A stretch of DNA of 64,000 bases. Origin: Rhodoferax sp. Lineage in GTDB: Bacteria; Pseudomonadota; Gammaproteobacteria; Burkholderiales; Burkholderiaceae_C. The notes beneath the pieces were generated by a model. It saw nothing but the letters and a program-made list of their open reading frames with translations. It ran no database searches and was not told the DNA's origin. The stretch lies in NCBI RefSeq assembly GCF_030653815.1, contig NZ_JAURYQ010000038.1, positions 1 through 64,000 on the forward strand, read 5' to 3'. This document shows positions 28,673 through 38,677 of this stretch, piece after piece (within the stretch, counting starts at the first letter, position 1; each line of letters opens with the position of its first letter). The position numbers were made by a program, and so were the translations under genes.

Positions 28673-29241
28673 CTGCCCTGCAAAATCCGCTCGCTCTTCC
28701 AGTACACGTCATCCCCCACGCTGCCGTCGGTGCGGTAGCGGTTGAGCACGCGGGCCAGCACAAACATCAGATCCGACAAGCGGTTGAGGTAATGCCGGGG
28801 CGTGTCTTTCAGCGCCTCCTGGCCATCGAGCGCCACCACGGCGCGCTCGGCGCGGCGGGCCACGGTGCGGCAGACATGGGCCAGGGCGGCGGCGCGGGTG
28901 CCGGCGGGCAGGATGAATTCCTGCAGGCGCGGCAAGGCCTCGTTGTGCTGCGCCAGCGCGTTGTCCAAGACCAGTACCGCGTCGGCCTTGAGCAACTCAA
29001 AGCCCGGGATCGACAGTTCGCCGCCCAGGTTGAACAACTCGTGCTGGACTTCGACCAACAGGGCGCGCACGTCGTCGGGCATGGCCTCGCACAGCAGCAC
29101 GCCGATGTTGGAGTTGAGCTCGTCAACGTCGCCCATGGCGTGCACGCGCAAGCTGTTTTTGGAAACGCGGGTGTTGTCACCCAGGCCGGTGGTGCCGTTG
29201 TCCCCGGTGCGGGTGGCGATTTGTGTCAGTCGGTTGCCCAT
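28669..29241 (-). CDS. Cob(I)yrinic acid a,c-diamide adenosyltransferase, PduO type
   Basis: MGNRLTQIATRTGDNGTTGLGDNTRVSKNSLRVHAMGDVDELNSNIGVLL; RTVARRAERAVVAL; LNRLSDLMFVLARVLNR. Confidence 0.94.
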   Translation of the reverse strand: MGNRLTQIATRTGDNGTTGLGDNTRVSKNSLRVHAMGDVDELNSNIGVLLCEAMPDDVRALLVEVQHELFNLGGELSIPGFELLKADAVLVLDNALAQHNEALPRLQEFILPAGTRAAALAHVCRTVARRAERAVVALDGQEALKDTPRHYLNRLSDLMFVLARVLNRYRTDGSVGDDVYWKSERILQGS

Positions 29242-29304
29242 GGTTCAGCTCTCAAAAAAGTGGAAAGACGCTTTGTGTAACGCACTGGTGAGGGCGCATT
29301 TGAG

Positions 29305-29321
29305 GATAATGATTGATTATC
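29305..29321. promoter_or_regulatory. Inverted repeat GATAAT-GATTG-ATTATC
   Basis: Perfect 6-bp arms directly upstream of the FAD-oxidase ribosome-binding site; resembles part of a Fur box. Confidence 0.4.
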
Positions 29322-29334
29322 ACGGAGACCCATC

Positions 29335-30750
29335 TTGAACGCACCCGCCCCTTCGTTACACCCGGAAATTGACAGCCGCCCGGTACCCGCCGCCTTGTTG
29401 CAAGCTCTTTCAGAGCGCTTTGGCGCGCAGTACTCCGCGGCGCTGGTGGTGCGCGAGCAACATGGCCGGGACGAGTCGTCCTTCAGCGTGCCACCGCCCG
29501 CAGCCGTGGTGTTTGCCGAATGCACGCAGGATGTGGCGGATGCCGTCAAGCTGGCTGCGCAGTTCAAGGTGCCGGTGATTCCTTTTGGCGTCGGCTCGTC
29601 GCTGGAAGGCCATTTGCTGGCGGTGCAGGGTGGTATCAGCATTGATGTGGGTCGCATGAACCAGGTGCTGGCCATCAACGCCGAGGACCTGACGGTGACA
29701 GTGCAGGCTGGCGTGACGCGCAAGCAGCTCAACGAGGCGGTCAAGTCGACCGGCCTGTTTTTTCCAGTGGACCCGGGGGCCGATGCCACGCTGGGCGGCA
29801 TGGCGGCTACGCGCGCCAGCGGCACCAACGCCGTGCGTTACGCCACCATGCGCGAAAACGTGCTGGCGCTGGAAGTGGTCACGGCCCGTGGCGAAGTGAT
29901 GCGCACCGGCACGCGTGCCAAGAAGTCCAGCGCGGGCTACGACCTCACGCGCCTCATGGTGGGCAGCGAGGGCACGCTGGGCGTGATCACCGAAGTCACG
30001 GTCAAACTCTTTCCGCTGCCCGAGGCGGTGATGGCCGCCACCTGCTCGTTCAACAGCCTGGCCGATGCCGTCAACACCACCATTCACATCATCCAGATGG
30101 GTGTACCAATTGCGCGCTGCGAGCTGCTTGACGCCAACACCATTCGTATCGTCAACAAGCACTCGAATCTGAGCCTGCGCGAGGGTGCCATGCTGCTGAT
30201 GGAATTTCATGGCTCGCCCGCCAGCGTGCAGGAGCAGGTCGACACCGTGCAGACCATTGCCAGCGACTTTGGCGGCCAGACCTTTGAGTGGGCCAGCACG
30301 CCCGAGGCGCGCACCAAGCTCTGGACGGCGCGGCACAACGCCTACTACGCCGGCATCCAGTCGCGCCCGGGCTGCAAGGTCATCACCAGCGACACCTGTG
30401 TGCCGATTTCGAAACTGGCCGACGCGCTGCTGGACTCGGTGCTTGAGGCGCAAGCCAGCGGCATCCCGTACTTTCTGGTCGGCCATGTGGGCGACGGCAA
30501 TTTCCACATGGGCTACCTGATCGACCCCGATTCAGCCACCGAGCGCGCCACCGCCGAACAGCTCAATAGTCAGCTGGTACAGCGCGCACTGAACCTGGGC
30601 GGCACCTGCACCGGCGAGCACGGCGTGGGCCTGCACAAAATGGACTTCCTGGTGCAGGAAGCGGGTGTCGGGGCCATTGCCATGATGCGCGCCATCAAGC
30701 AGGCGCTGGACCCCGACAACGTGATGAACCCGGGCAAGATTTTCAGGTAG
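29335..30750 (+). CDS. FAD-linked oxidase, D-lactate dehydrogenase/GlcD-like (TTG start)
   Basis: [71 protein letters not shown]-type FAD motif; [21 protein letters not shown]. Confidence 0.92.
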   Translation: [471 protein letters not shown]

Positions 30751-30772
30751 CCCGGATTGTCACCCGGGCTAC
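30747..30772. terminator. Perfect 9-bp hairpin between convergent genes; contains both stop codons
   Basis: GTAGCCCGG-ATTGTCAC-CCGGGCTAC; no clear U-tract. Confidence 0.45.
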
Positions 30773-31212
30773 TTGCCGTTGATCGCCAGCAGCTCGACTT
30801 CAAACAGCAGCGTCGCGTTGGGCGGAATCACCCCACCGGCACCGCGTGAGCCATAGGCGATGGACGCGGGACAGGTCAGCTTGGCCTTGCCGCCGACCTT
30901 CATGCGCTGCACTCCTTCGGTCCAGCACGGAATGACGTTGCTTAAGGGGAATTCAATCGCCTTGTTGCGCTTGTACGAGCTGTCGAATTCCTTGCCGTCC
31001 GGGAAGGTGCCTCGGTAATTGACCTTGACGGTGTCACTGGCCTTGGGGCTGGCGCCGCTGCCGTCCTTGACCGACTTGTAGACCAGACCGCTGGCGGTGA
31101 CCACGGCACCGGCTTCCTTGGCGGCGGCCGCCAGCGTGGCGTCAGTGGCGTGGCTGGCAGTGGCAAAAGACAGGGTGGCGGTCAGAAGGGCGAGGGGAAG
31201 AAAGTTTTTCAT
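30769..31212 (-). CDS. FKBP-type peptidyl-prolyl isomerase, exported
   Basis: Signal peptide MKNFLPLALLTATLSFATASHA; VNYRGTFPDGKEFDSSYKRNKAIEFPLSNVIPCWTEGVQRMKVGGKAKLTCPASIAYG. Confidence 0.93.
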   Translation of the reverse strand: MKNFLPLALLTATLSFATASHATDATLAAAAKEAGAVVTASGLVYKSVKDGSGASPKASDTVKVNYRGTFPDGKEFDSSYKRNKAIEFPLSNVIPCWTEGVQRMKVGGKAKLTCPASIAYGSRGAGGVIPPNATLLFEVELLAINGK

Positions 31213-31267
31213 GGGGTTGGCGCTTGCGGGTTGAGGTACTTGTGTAAAAAAATGGGAATGACAGGGT

Positions 31268-32512
31268 TTACAAACTGGCCGCCGGCATGGACAAAATGCG
31301 TTCATCCAGCCAGCGCGGGCGGTCGTCGTTGTTGATGACCAGGCCCAAGGGGCAATTGTGAGTGTTGATAAATTCAGATAGCGACCGCAGCGCGCGTTTG
31401 TCGCCATGCTGATTGAGTTTGATTTCAACGGGCAGCAGGTCACTGGGGCCAAACCGACCCTGCAGAATCAGGTCAATTTCTGCGCCACCACGGGTGCGGT
31501 AGTGATAAGGCTGCACTTCAAGCCCCGCATTTTCGAATCCTCTGAGCAGCGTTTCCACCACCATGCCCTCCCACGATTTGCCCGCCACCGGATGCGTGCG
31601 CAACATTTGCGCATCAGGAATGCGCAGCAATCGATGCAGCAAGCCGCTGTCGCGCAAATAGCCCTTGGGATGTTTGACCAACTGCTTGGCGGTGGATTGA
31701 TCCCAGGCGGGTATGTGCCGCCACAGAAAGGTGTCGTTGGCAATGGCCAGCCAGTCGCGCACCGTGGGTTCGCTCACGCCCAGGGTTCGGGCGATGTCGG
31801 CGTTGTTGAGAATGTTGCCGGAATGTTGGCTCAGCACGGTGATGAATTGGCGAAAGCGATCCCGATTGAGCCCGGGGAACAAGGCGGCAATGTCGCGCAG
31901 CAAATACGAATCAAGGTAATTGCGCTGCCACAGTGCGCGGAATTCGTCACTGGTGCTTAACCATGGCTCGGGGTAGCCACCGGCAAACCAGTAGTCACTG
32001 ACCTGTTGTGCGCTCAAGTTGGGTGCGGCGGCGGCCATCACGTCTGCCAACGGGGCGCCTTGGGTGAGCAAGCCGTAGAGCCTGGATGGCGCCTGTTGCC
32101 AGGCTTCCGATAAAGACAGGGGCGCCATTTCCGCCCGGGCCACGCGACCGGCCAGACTTTCGGAAATCTGACTCACCAGTTGGGGTGAACTGGAGCCCGA
32201 GAGCAAAAAACGGCCTTTTTGCGAGCGATTGCTGTCAATGGCCACTCGCAGCGCGGCAAACAAGGACGGTGCCAATTGCGCTTCATCCACGATCAGTTTT
32301 TGCGGGTGCAGGCGCAGGAACAGGTCCGGGTCGGCCAGCACCTGCTGGCGGTCGGCCGAGTTCTCCATGTCAAAGCGTTGCCAGTCGTCGCCCAGTGTGC
32401 GTAGCAGGGTCGTCTTGCCACATTGGCGCACGCCCGTGAGCACCACGCACGGGAAATGCGTCAACAAGGTCTCAAGGTGTTTTTGGAGATGGCGGGCTAA
32501 CATTAGTGTCAA
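31268..32512 (-). CDS. AAA+ ATPase with DUF4143-type C-terminus
   Basis: Walker A VVLTGVRQCGKTTLL, KLIVDEAQLAPSLF, YHYRTRGGAEIDLILQG. Confidence 0.9.
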   Translation of the reverse strand: MTLMLARHLQKHLETLLTHFPCVVLTGVRQCGKTTLLRTLGDDWQRFDMENSADRQQVLADPDLFLRLHPQKLIVDEAQLAPSLFAALRVAIDSNRSQKGRFLLSGSSSPQLVSQISESLAGRVARAEMAPLSLSEAWQQAPSRLYGLLTQGAPLADVMAAAAPNLSAQQVSDYWFAGGYPEPWLSTSDEFRALWQRNYLDSYLLRDIAALFPGLNRDRFRQFITVLSQHSGNILNNADIARTLGVSEPTVRDWLAIANDTFLWRHIPAWDQSTAKQLVKHPKGYLRDSGLLHRLLRIPDAQMLRTHPVAGKSWEGMVVETLLRGFENAGLEVQPYHYRTRGGAEIDLILQGRFGPSDLLPVEIKLNQHGDKRALRSLSEFINTHNCPLGLVINNDDRPRWLDERILSMPAASL

Positions 32513-32586
32513 TTCTAAACTCGCTGTTTAGAAAATACATTATTCTTTTGCTCACCAAAACGTATGTCTGGGTGATGAAAGAAAAA

Positions 32587-32803
32587 CGTCATTGCGAGCC
32601 GCCCGTATCCGGCCCGCTACCGCACACGGACCTTGAACATGCGTTGTCATGCCGGGCTCGACCCGGCATCCAGGAAGTCCGGGGTTCATGGATTGCGGGT
32701 CGTAGCCCGCAATGACAAGCTGTTCATGGAAAGTCGCGCAGCGACGCGGCAAAACAGGCAATCTGGGGCCATGGATTGCTTCACTGCGTTCGCAATAACG
32801 ATG
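32587..32803. repeat. Dispersed palindromic repeat cluster
   Basis: CGTCATTGCGAGCC ... ATGCCGGG-CTCGA-CCCGGCAT (32649-32669), ATTGCGGG-TCGTAG-CCCGCAAT (32692-32713), CCATGGATTGCTTCACTGCGTTCGCAATAACGATG. Confidence 0.7.
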
Positions 32804-33041
32804 ATCTTTCACGCTAAAAAGCATATGTTCGTTCAAGCTGATGCCGATGCGGTGGATGGAAGCCACTGCACCAAGGTGCAAGGTCGCCTTGTCCGCTGGG
32901 CTGCACCAGGGTTGCTTGGTTGCAGGTTTTGCGCAATGACACGGAAAAAATTGGCAGCAACATATTTAGCACTGCCCGGTCGCGCTGCATGAGGTAGCGC
33001 CAATAGCCCTCGCCTTAACCCTCTTCCAGAGGGATGAAACC

Positions 33042-33941
33042 TTACACCTCGCTCACGACTTTTTCGCTCAGCTCGGCCTGCCTCTGCGCCCGGTTTTCGT
33101 GGAAGAAAATCGCCAGCCCCGCGCTGACGATGAGCGCGGCGCCGCCCAGAGCGGCGGGCGTTGGCACATCGCCCCAGACCAGGTAGCCCAGGGCCATGGC
33201 CCAGACGATGGCGGTGTACTGGAACGGCGCCACCACATTGGCCGGTGCCAGTTTGACGGCGTGGTTGAGCATGAAGTGCGCCGTGGTGGCGACGACGCCC
33301 AGCAGGCAGATCAGGCCGAACGCAAGCGGGCTGGGCGAGACCCAGCTCAGCGGCAGCGTGACTGCGCCGGCCAGGGCCACGCCCGAGGTCTGCAGCGTGA
33401 TCAGGTGAAAGCCGTTGCTGGCGCGCAGGCGACGCGCCAGGATCATCATCAGGGCCAGCGAGAAGCTGCCGGCCAGCGCCATCAGGGCTGGCAGCGTGAG
33501 GGCGGCGGCGCTGGGCGGAAAGATCAGCACCACCCCGGCAAAGCCGACGGCCACCGCCACCCAGCGCGCCAGCCCGACCCGTTCACCGAGAAAAACCACC
33601 GACAGCAGGGTGACGAAAATCGGCGAGGCCAGGTAGAACATGAAGACATCGGCCAGCGGCAGGTGGCGCACCGCCAGATAGAACAAGGCAACCTCGGCCA
33701 CCACCAGCGTCACGCGCAGGGCTTGCAGCCCGGGCTGTTCGATGCGGAACAGGCCAGCCAGCAGACCCTGGCGCCAGAGGTAGGGCAGCAGGATGAGCAA
33801 GGCGGCGGCACTGCGGACAGCCAGGATCTGGCCGACGGGATAGTCCGCGACCAGCCACTTGCCGATGGCGTCGTTGAGCGTGAACAGAAACATGCCGCCA
33901 AGCATCAACAGGATGCCGGCGAGGTGGGGTTTGATCTTCAT
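33042..33941 (-). CDS. DMT-family transporter (EamA)
   Basis: Ten hydrophobic segments; duplicated EamA pattern, FTLNDAIGKWLVADYPVGQILAVRS. Confidence 0.9.
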   Translation of the reverse strand: MKIKPHLAGILLMLGGMFLFTLNDAIGKWLVADYPVGQILAVRSAAALLILLPYLWRQGLLAGLFRIEQPGLQALRVTLVVAEVALFYLAVRHLPLADVFMFYLASPIFVTLLSVVFLGERVGLARWVAVAVGFAGVVLIFPPSAAALTLPALMALAGSFSLALMMILARRLRASNGFHLITLQTSGVALAGAVTLPLSWVSPSPLAFGLICLLGVVATTAHFMLNHAVKLAPANVVAPFQYTAIVWAMALGYLVWGDVPTPAALGGAALIVSAGLAIFFHENRAQRQAELSEKVVSEV

Positions 33942-33972
33942 GGGTGCTGGGTTCAGAGGGTTGATGCTGGCA

Positions 33973-33991
33973 TCCTATCAAGCGGATAGGA
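33973..33991. promoter_or_regulatory. Inverted repeat TCCTATC-AAGCG-GATAGGA upstream of the EamA gene
   Basis: Perfect 7-bp arms, 5-nt spacer, 32 nt upstream of the start codon. Confidence 0.35.
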
Positions 33992-34255
33992 AATTCAACC
34001 GCATGAGGCGAAGCATGGTACGGGTTTTGGGCGTGAAATTACTGCGGTGTCCTAAATTCTGAACACGCGCAGCCAATTGCCGGCTGCGCCGCCAGATCCC
34101 AGTCCGGCTCGTTTTGCACCCCGTCATCCATCGGCGCATCACCGCCCACAGGTAATACGCTGGGCGCTTGGGTGGCACGGTTTGAACGAATTCGAGTGCC
34201 TGCTGTGGAGCGCGCAAATTGGTCACCGCTATGCTTGGTAACACACCCTGGCAGC

Positions 34256-34292
34256 AAAAAACCCCCGTCAGTCGCCAGGACCGAGGGGGTTT
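34256..34292 (-). terminator. Rho-independent terminator of htpG
   Basis: Minus strand reads CAAAACCCCCTCGGTCCTGGCGACTGACGGGGGTTTTTTG. Confidence 0.75.
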
Positions 34293-34330
34293 TGATGGCT
34301 TAGGTGTCTGGGGCAGACAGCCGGGCTGCC

Positions 34331-36319
34331 TTACACCAGCAGCGCGTTCACCCGCTTGACATAAGCCGCCGGATCAGCGGGCAGGCCGCCTTCGGCCAGC
34401 AGGGCCTGGTCGAACAAGATGTGAGCCAGGTCATTGAAGTGCACCGAGCCGTCGAGCTTTTTCACCAGCGGATGTTCGGCATTGACTTCGAGCACCGGTT
34501 TCACGTCAGGGGCGGCCTGGCCGGCCTGCTTGAGCATGCGCGCCAGCTGCGTGCTCATGCCGTGGTCCTGCACCACCAGGCAGGCCGGTGAGTCGACCAG
34601 ACGCGTGGTCACGCGCACGTCTTCGGCCTTGTCCTTCAGCGCTTCCTTGAGTTTGGCCAGCATCGGCTTGAAGGTCTCGGCGGCCTCTTCGGCGGCTTTT
34701 TTCTCGGTTTCGTCCTGCAGCTTGCCCAGGTCGACGGCGCCCTTGGCCACGCTTTGCAGCGGGGTTCCGTCGAAGTCCTGCAGGTAGTTCAGCGCCCATT
34801 CGTCAACGCGGTCGGTCATCAGGAGCACTTCGATGCCCTTCTTTTTGAACACTTCCAGCTGCGGGCTGTTTTTGGCAGCGGCCGCGTTGTCGGCGGTGAT
34901 GTAGTAGATGGCTTCCTGGCCCTCTTTCATGCGCGCCTTGTAGTCGGCAAATGAGACGCTTGCAGCGTCCGAAATGCTGCTGGAAAAACGCAGCAGCTTG
35001 GCGATGCGGTCCTTGTTGGCGTAGTCCTCGCCCAGGCCTTCCTTGAGCACGGCGCCGAATTCGTTGTAGAACTTGGTGTATTTGCCCGCATTGGCGGCAG
35101 CCTCAGCCTTGCCTTCCTCGCTGACCACATCGGTCACGCCTTCTGCCGTGGTGGTGGCCTCCGGCAGCTTGTCGTTCTTGGCCAGGTCTTCGAGCATGCC
35201 CAGCACGCGCTTGGTGCAGCCTTCGCGGATGGCTTTCACGTCGCGGCTTTCCTGCAGCAGTTCGCGGCTCACGTTGAGTGGCAGGTCGCTGGAGTCGACC
35301 ACGCCCTTGACAAAACGCAGGTAGGTCGGCAACAGCGCCTCGGCGTCGTCCATGATGAAGACGCGTTTGACATACAGCTTGACGCCCGCCGATTTTTCGC
35401 GGTTGTACAGGTCCATCGGCGCTTTGCCGGGAATGTACAGCAGTTGGGTGTACTCGGTGCTGCCTTCGACACGGTTGTGGGTGTGCGCCAGGGGCGCCTC
35501 GAAGTCGTGGCTGATTTGCTTGTAGAACTCGTCGTATTGCTCCTGGGTGATGTCTTTCTTGGCGCGTGCCCAGATGGCGTTGGCTTTGTTGACGGTTTCC
35601 CATTCGCCGGTCTTGACCATGGCGCCCGGCTGGCGGCCACCGTTCTCGTCGCTCGGGTTGATGAGTTCGCCGTCTTTCCACTCTTCCTTTTCCATCAGGA
35701 TGGGCAGGCTGATGTGGTCCGAGTACTTGTTGATGATGCCCTTGACTTTCCAGGCGCTCGCGTAATCCATCGAATCGTCGCGCAGGTGCAAAATCACGCT
35801 GGTGCCGCGCTCGGCACGGGTGATGTTTTCCACCTCGAAGTCGCCGGCGCCACCGCTGATCCAGCGCACGCCTTCATCAGCTTTCATGCCGGCGCGGCGG
35901 GATTCGACGGTGATCTTGTCGGCCACGATAAAGCCCGAGTAAAAGCCCACGCCGAACTGACCAATCAATTGCGAGTCGGCCTTCTGGTCACCACTGAGCT
36001 TGCTCACAAAGTCCTTGGTGCCGCTCTTGGCAATGGTGCCGAGGTGGTCGATGGCTTCCTGCGTGCTCATGCCGATGCCGTTGTCGGTGATGGTGAGCGT
36101 CTTGGCGTCCTTGTCAAAGCTGACCTTGACCTTGAGTTCGGTGTCGTTTTCGTACAGACCGCCGTCGTTGATGGCCTCAAAGCGCAGCTTGTCGCAGGCG
36201 TCTGACGCGTTGCTGATGAGCTCGCGCAGGAAAATTTCCTTGTTGGAGTACAGCGAGTGAGTCACGAGGTGCAGCAGTTGCGCGACTTCGGCCTGGAAGG
36301 AAAGGGTTTGTTTGGTCAT
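34331..36319 (-). CDS. htpG: Chaperone HtpG (Hsp90)
   Basis: [64 protein letters not shown]. Confidence 0.98.
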   Translation of the reverse strand: MTKQTLSFQAEVAQLLHLVTHSLYSNKEIFLRELISNASDACDKLRFEAINDGGLYENDTELKVKVSFDKDAKTLTITDNGIGMSTQEAIDHLGTIAKSGTKDFVSKLSGDQKADSQLIGQFGVGFYSGFIVADKITVESRRAGMKADEGVRWISGGAGDFEVENITRAERGTSVILHLRDDSMDYASAWKVKGIINKYSDHISLPILMEKEEWKDGELINPSDENGGRQPGAMVKTGEWETVNKANAIWARAKKDITQEQYDEFYKQISHDFEAPLAHTHNRVEGSTEYTQLLYIPGKAPMDLYNREKSAGVKLYVKRVFIMDDAEALLPTYLRFVKGVVDSSDLPLNVSRELLQESRDVKAIREGCTKRVLGMLEDLAKNDKLPEATTTAEGVTDVVSEEGKAEAAANAGKYTKFYNEFGAVLKEGLGEDYANKDRIAKLLRFSSSISDAASVSFADYKARMKEGQEAIYYITADNAAAAKNSPQLEVFKKKGIEVLLMTDRVDEWALNYLQDFDGTPLQSVAKGAVDLGKLQDETEKKAAEEAAETFKPMLAKLKEALKDKAEDVRVTTRLVDSPACLVVQDHGMSTQLARMLKQAGQAAPDVKPVLEVNAEHPLVKKLDGSVHFNDLAHILFDQALLAEGGLPADPAAYVKRVNALLV

Positions 36320-36434
36320 GGGAGGTGCTTGGTTTCAAAAAAATGGGTCACTGCCTGACAGCATCAGGCCCTTCTGAGAAGTTGCTAGGTAGGGGCGATG
36401 GCGGCGGTTTCAAGGGGGGCCACGAACAGAATCG

Positions 36435-37640
36435 TCATGGCGATAACCAGGTTATCAGTTGCTGCGCCACTGCCGGACTGTTGAGCAGGGCCAGGTGGCT
36501 GGTGCGGTAGACAATGCATTGGTTTTCGGCGGCAAAGTGCAGGCAGCGCTTGGGATCATCATGTTGGCCCAGCGCGCTGTGCAGCGGCACCAGGCCGTCA
36601 CCCAACAACCGGTCCGCCAGCGCGCTGCGTTTGGCGGCGGTGGTGGCGGCCACGGCAAAACAGGCCACACCTGCCGGCAAGGGCAGTGGGACGCGGCTGT
36701 CGGGTTTGCTTTGAAATCGGTCATGGCCCTGCCAGTCGGCGTCCAGCACATGGCCATAACGCAGGTCGGTGATGCCCGCGCTGCGCAATTGCCCGAGCTT
36801 GGCCAGCGGGCGACTGTAGGGGGTGCTGCCCAAAATCACATCGATCCAGTGGCCGGCGCGCTCCAGCGGTGAGCCGTGGTGCGGCGTCCCCAGAAAGACG
36901 ATGTTTTTTAGCGCGTCAGGCCACCGCATGCCCGACTGGCGGGCGGAAAACAGCGCGCTGCGCGTGACCAGTCCGCCCATGCTGTGCGCCAGCACGCTGA
37001 GTTCGGTCACGGGCACCGGCCAGTGGCGCCCCAGGTCTTCCAGCTGCTGCGCCAGCAAGTGGCCGTTTTCTGACACATGCAGGCCGGAGTTGTAGCGCAC
37101 ATAGACCGGGGTGTAGCCCAGCGTGGTGGCGAGTGTTTCTGCGTGGTTGACGGTTAAACCGGCCTGCTGGCTGGCCCATTGCCGCTCGTTCATGCACAGG
37201 CCGTGGATGACGATCAGCAGCTTGCCGGTGACGTGTGTGTTTTGAAAACGCAGCGTCATCGGTGTTGCCAGCGGATTGCCTGCGACTTGCAGCCGGTCGC
37301 CCATGACACCGTTGAGGGCCGCCAGCATGGCTGCGCGTTCCAGCGACTCCTCGCCTTGGACCTCAAGACGCTGCAGCACCGGCTCCAACCGTGTCAGGGC
37401 TGCGCTCAGACCTCGCCCAACGCGCTGTGTGAGCCCGTTGATGCTTTGGTAAATCAGCCCGGTCAGGCCGCGTGCCTGCTCTGGGGTGGCGCCGCTGGGG
37501 GCGCCCAAGGTGCGCCAGACCGACTGGTGCACGCCTTCGGCCATGCGCGTCACCGCCGCGGTGGCATCCGTGGCCAGCAGTGTGACGGCGCGCAGGTCGG
37601 AGGCGCGCCAATGCGGGCCGGGCTTGTCAGAAGTGCTCAT
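36435..37640 (-). CDS. Alpha/beta hydrolase, lipase/PGAP1-like
   Basis: LLIVIHGLCMNERQW; LSVLAHSMGGLVTRSALF (GHSMG-like nucleophile elbow); FLGTPHHGSPLERAGH. Confidence 0.87.
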   Translation of the reverse strand: MSTSDKPGPHWRASDLRAVTLLATDATAAVTRMAEGVHQSVWRTLGAPSGATPEQARGLTGLIYQSINGLTQRVGRGLSAALTRLEPVLQRLEVQGEESLERAAMLAALNGVMGDRLQVAGNPLATPMTLRFQNTHVTGKLLIVIHGLCMNERQWASQQAGLTVNHAETLATTLGYTPVYVRYNSGLHVSENGHLLAQQLEDLGRHWPVPVTELSVLAHSMGGLVTRSALFSARQSGMRWPDALKNIVFLGTPHHGSPLERAGHWIDVILGSTPYSRPLAKLGQLRSAGITDLRYGHVLDADWQGHDRFQSKPDSRVPLPLPAGVACFAVAATTAAKRSALADRLLGDGLVPLHSALGQHDDPKRCLHFAAENQCIVYRTSHLALLNSPAVAQQLITWLSP

Positions 37641-38604
37641 GCGGCGCCAGGTAGCGCCATTGGCCGACCGGCAGATTGCCCAGCATCACCTTGCCGATGC
37701 GCACGCGTTTCAGGCCCACCACCTTCAGGCCCACCTGTTCGCACATGCGGCGGATCTGGCGCTTTTTGCCCTCGGTCAGGACAAAGCGCAGTTGTTCGGG
37801 GTTTTGCCATTCGACCTTGGCGCGTTGTAAAGGCTGGCCATCCAGGCTCAGGCCGTGGCGCAACAGCGCCAGCTTGTCAGCGGGGAAAATCGACTGCACG
37901 TCCTGGCTCACCGGGTCATCGTCGTCGATGCGGCTGAGCTGGGTGATCTGACCAGGTTGCGCCGGCCGGGGCGCTGCGGCGTAAGTGGCGGCCGCCGAGT
38001 TGGCCGCCGCGGTATTGAGCACCCCGGTGTACATCACGCGCACCAGGTACTCTTTTTCCATCACTGCGTCTTCACCAATCAGCTGGCGCGCCACCCGGCC
38101 GTCCTGCGTCAGCACCAGCAGGCCGGTGGAATCGATGTCGAGCCGTCCCGCGGGCACCAGGCTTTTGAGTTGGCTGGGGTGAAAGAAAAAGCGCGAATTG
38201 TCTTCGGCCCAGCGGTTTTGCGGCTGCACCAAAGTGATGGCGGGCTCATGGCCGTCCTCGGCCTGCCCGCTGACCAGGCCGAGCGGCTTGTTGATCAGCA
38301 CCGTGACCTGTTTGGCCTGCGCTCCAGTGGCTTGTTTGTCGATCTCGATGCGCACATCGGGCGTCACCTGCATGCCCATTTCTGCCACCCGGCCATTGAC
38401 CTTGACCCAGCCCTTGCCAATCCATTCGTCGGCCTCGCGGCGCGACGCCAGGCCAAGCTCGGCCATGCGCTTGTTCAGGCGCAGCGTGCCGCCCGCGCCA
38501 TGGGCCGCGGTGTTGCTTTGCCCGGCGGGAATGGGCGCTTTGGCAGGGGGTGGCGCGGCGCGGCGAAAGGCTGGGGCTTTGGGGATATCTGGTGTATTGC
38601 TCAT
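37627..38604 (-). CDS. RsuA/RluB/RluF-family pseudouridine synthase
   Basis: S4 domain LRLNKRMAELGLASRREADEWIGKGWVKVNG; PAGRLDIDSTGLLVLTQDG; EGKKRQIRRMCEQVGLKVVGLKRVRIG. Confidence 0.92.
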   Translation of the reverse strand: MSNTPDIPKAPAFRRAAPPPAKAPIPAGQSNTAAHGAGGTLRLNKRMAELGLASRREADEWIGKGWVKVNGRVAEMGMQVTPDVRIEIDKQATGAQAKQVTVLINKPLGLVSGQAEDGHEPAITLVQPQNRWAEDNSRFFFHPSQLKSLVPAGRLDIDSTGLLVLTQDGRVARQLIGEDAVMEKEYLVRVMYTGVLNTAAANSAAATYAAAPRPAQPGQITQLSRIDDDDPVSQDVQSIFPADKLALLRHGLSLDGQPLQRAKVEWQNPEQLRFVLTEGKKRQIRRMCEQVGLKVVGLKRVRIGKVMLGNLPVGQWRYLAPHEHF

Positions 38605-38677
38605 GTGCTATTCAATTGGTAGCTAGTTGTGCTCATTTTAGTTGGGCTGTTTGCGTCTCTTTAGCGTCCTCGACGGC

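Noticed and set aside
32640-32713. Palindromes considered as a tRNA gene or CRISPR repeat
   Set aside because: No cloverleaf with T-loop/anticodon arm, and the palindromes differ in sequence without regular spacers.
33978-34257. Minus-strand ORFs (MLPSIAVTNLRAPQQALEF... and the frame ending PMDDGVQNEPDWDLAAQPAIGCACSEF) as a possible degenerate mobile-element remnant
   Set aside because: Two frames look weakly protein-like but I cannot match them to any family; would need a blastx search.
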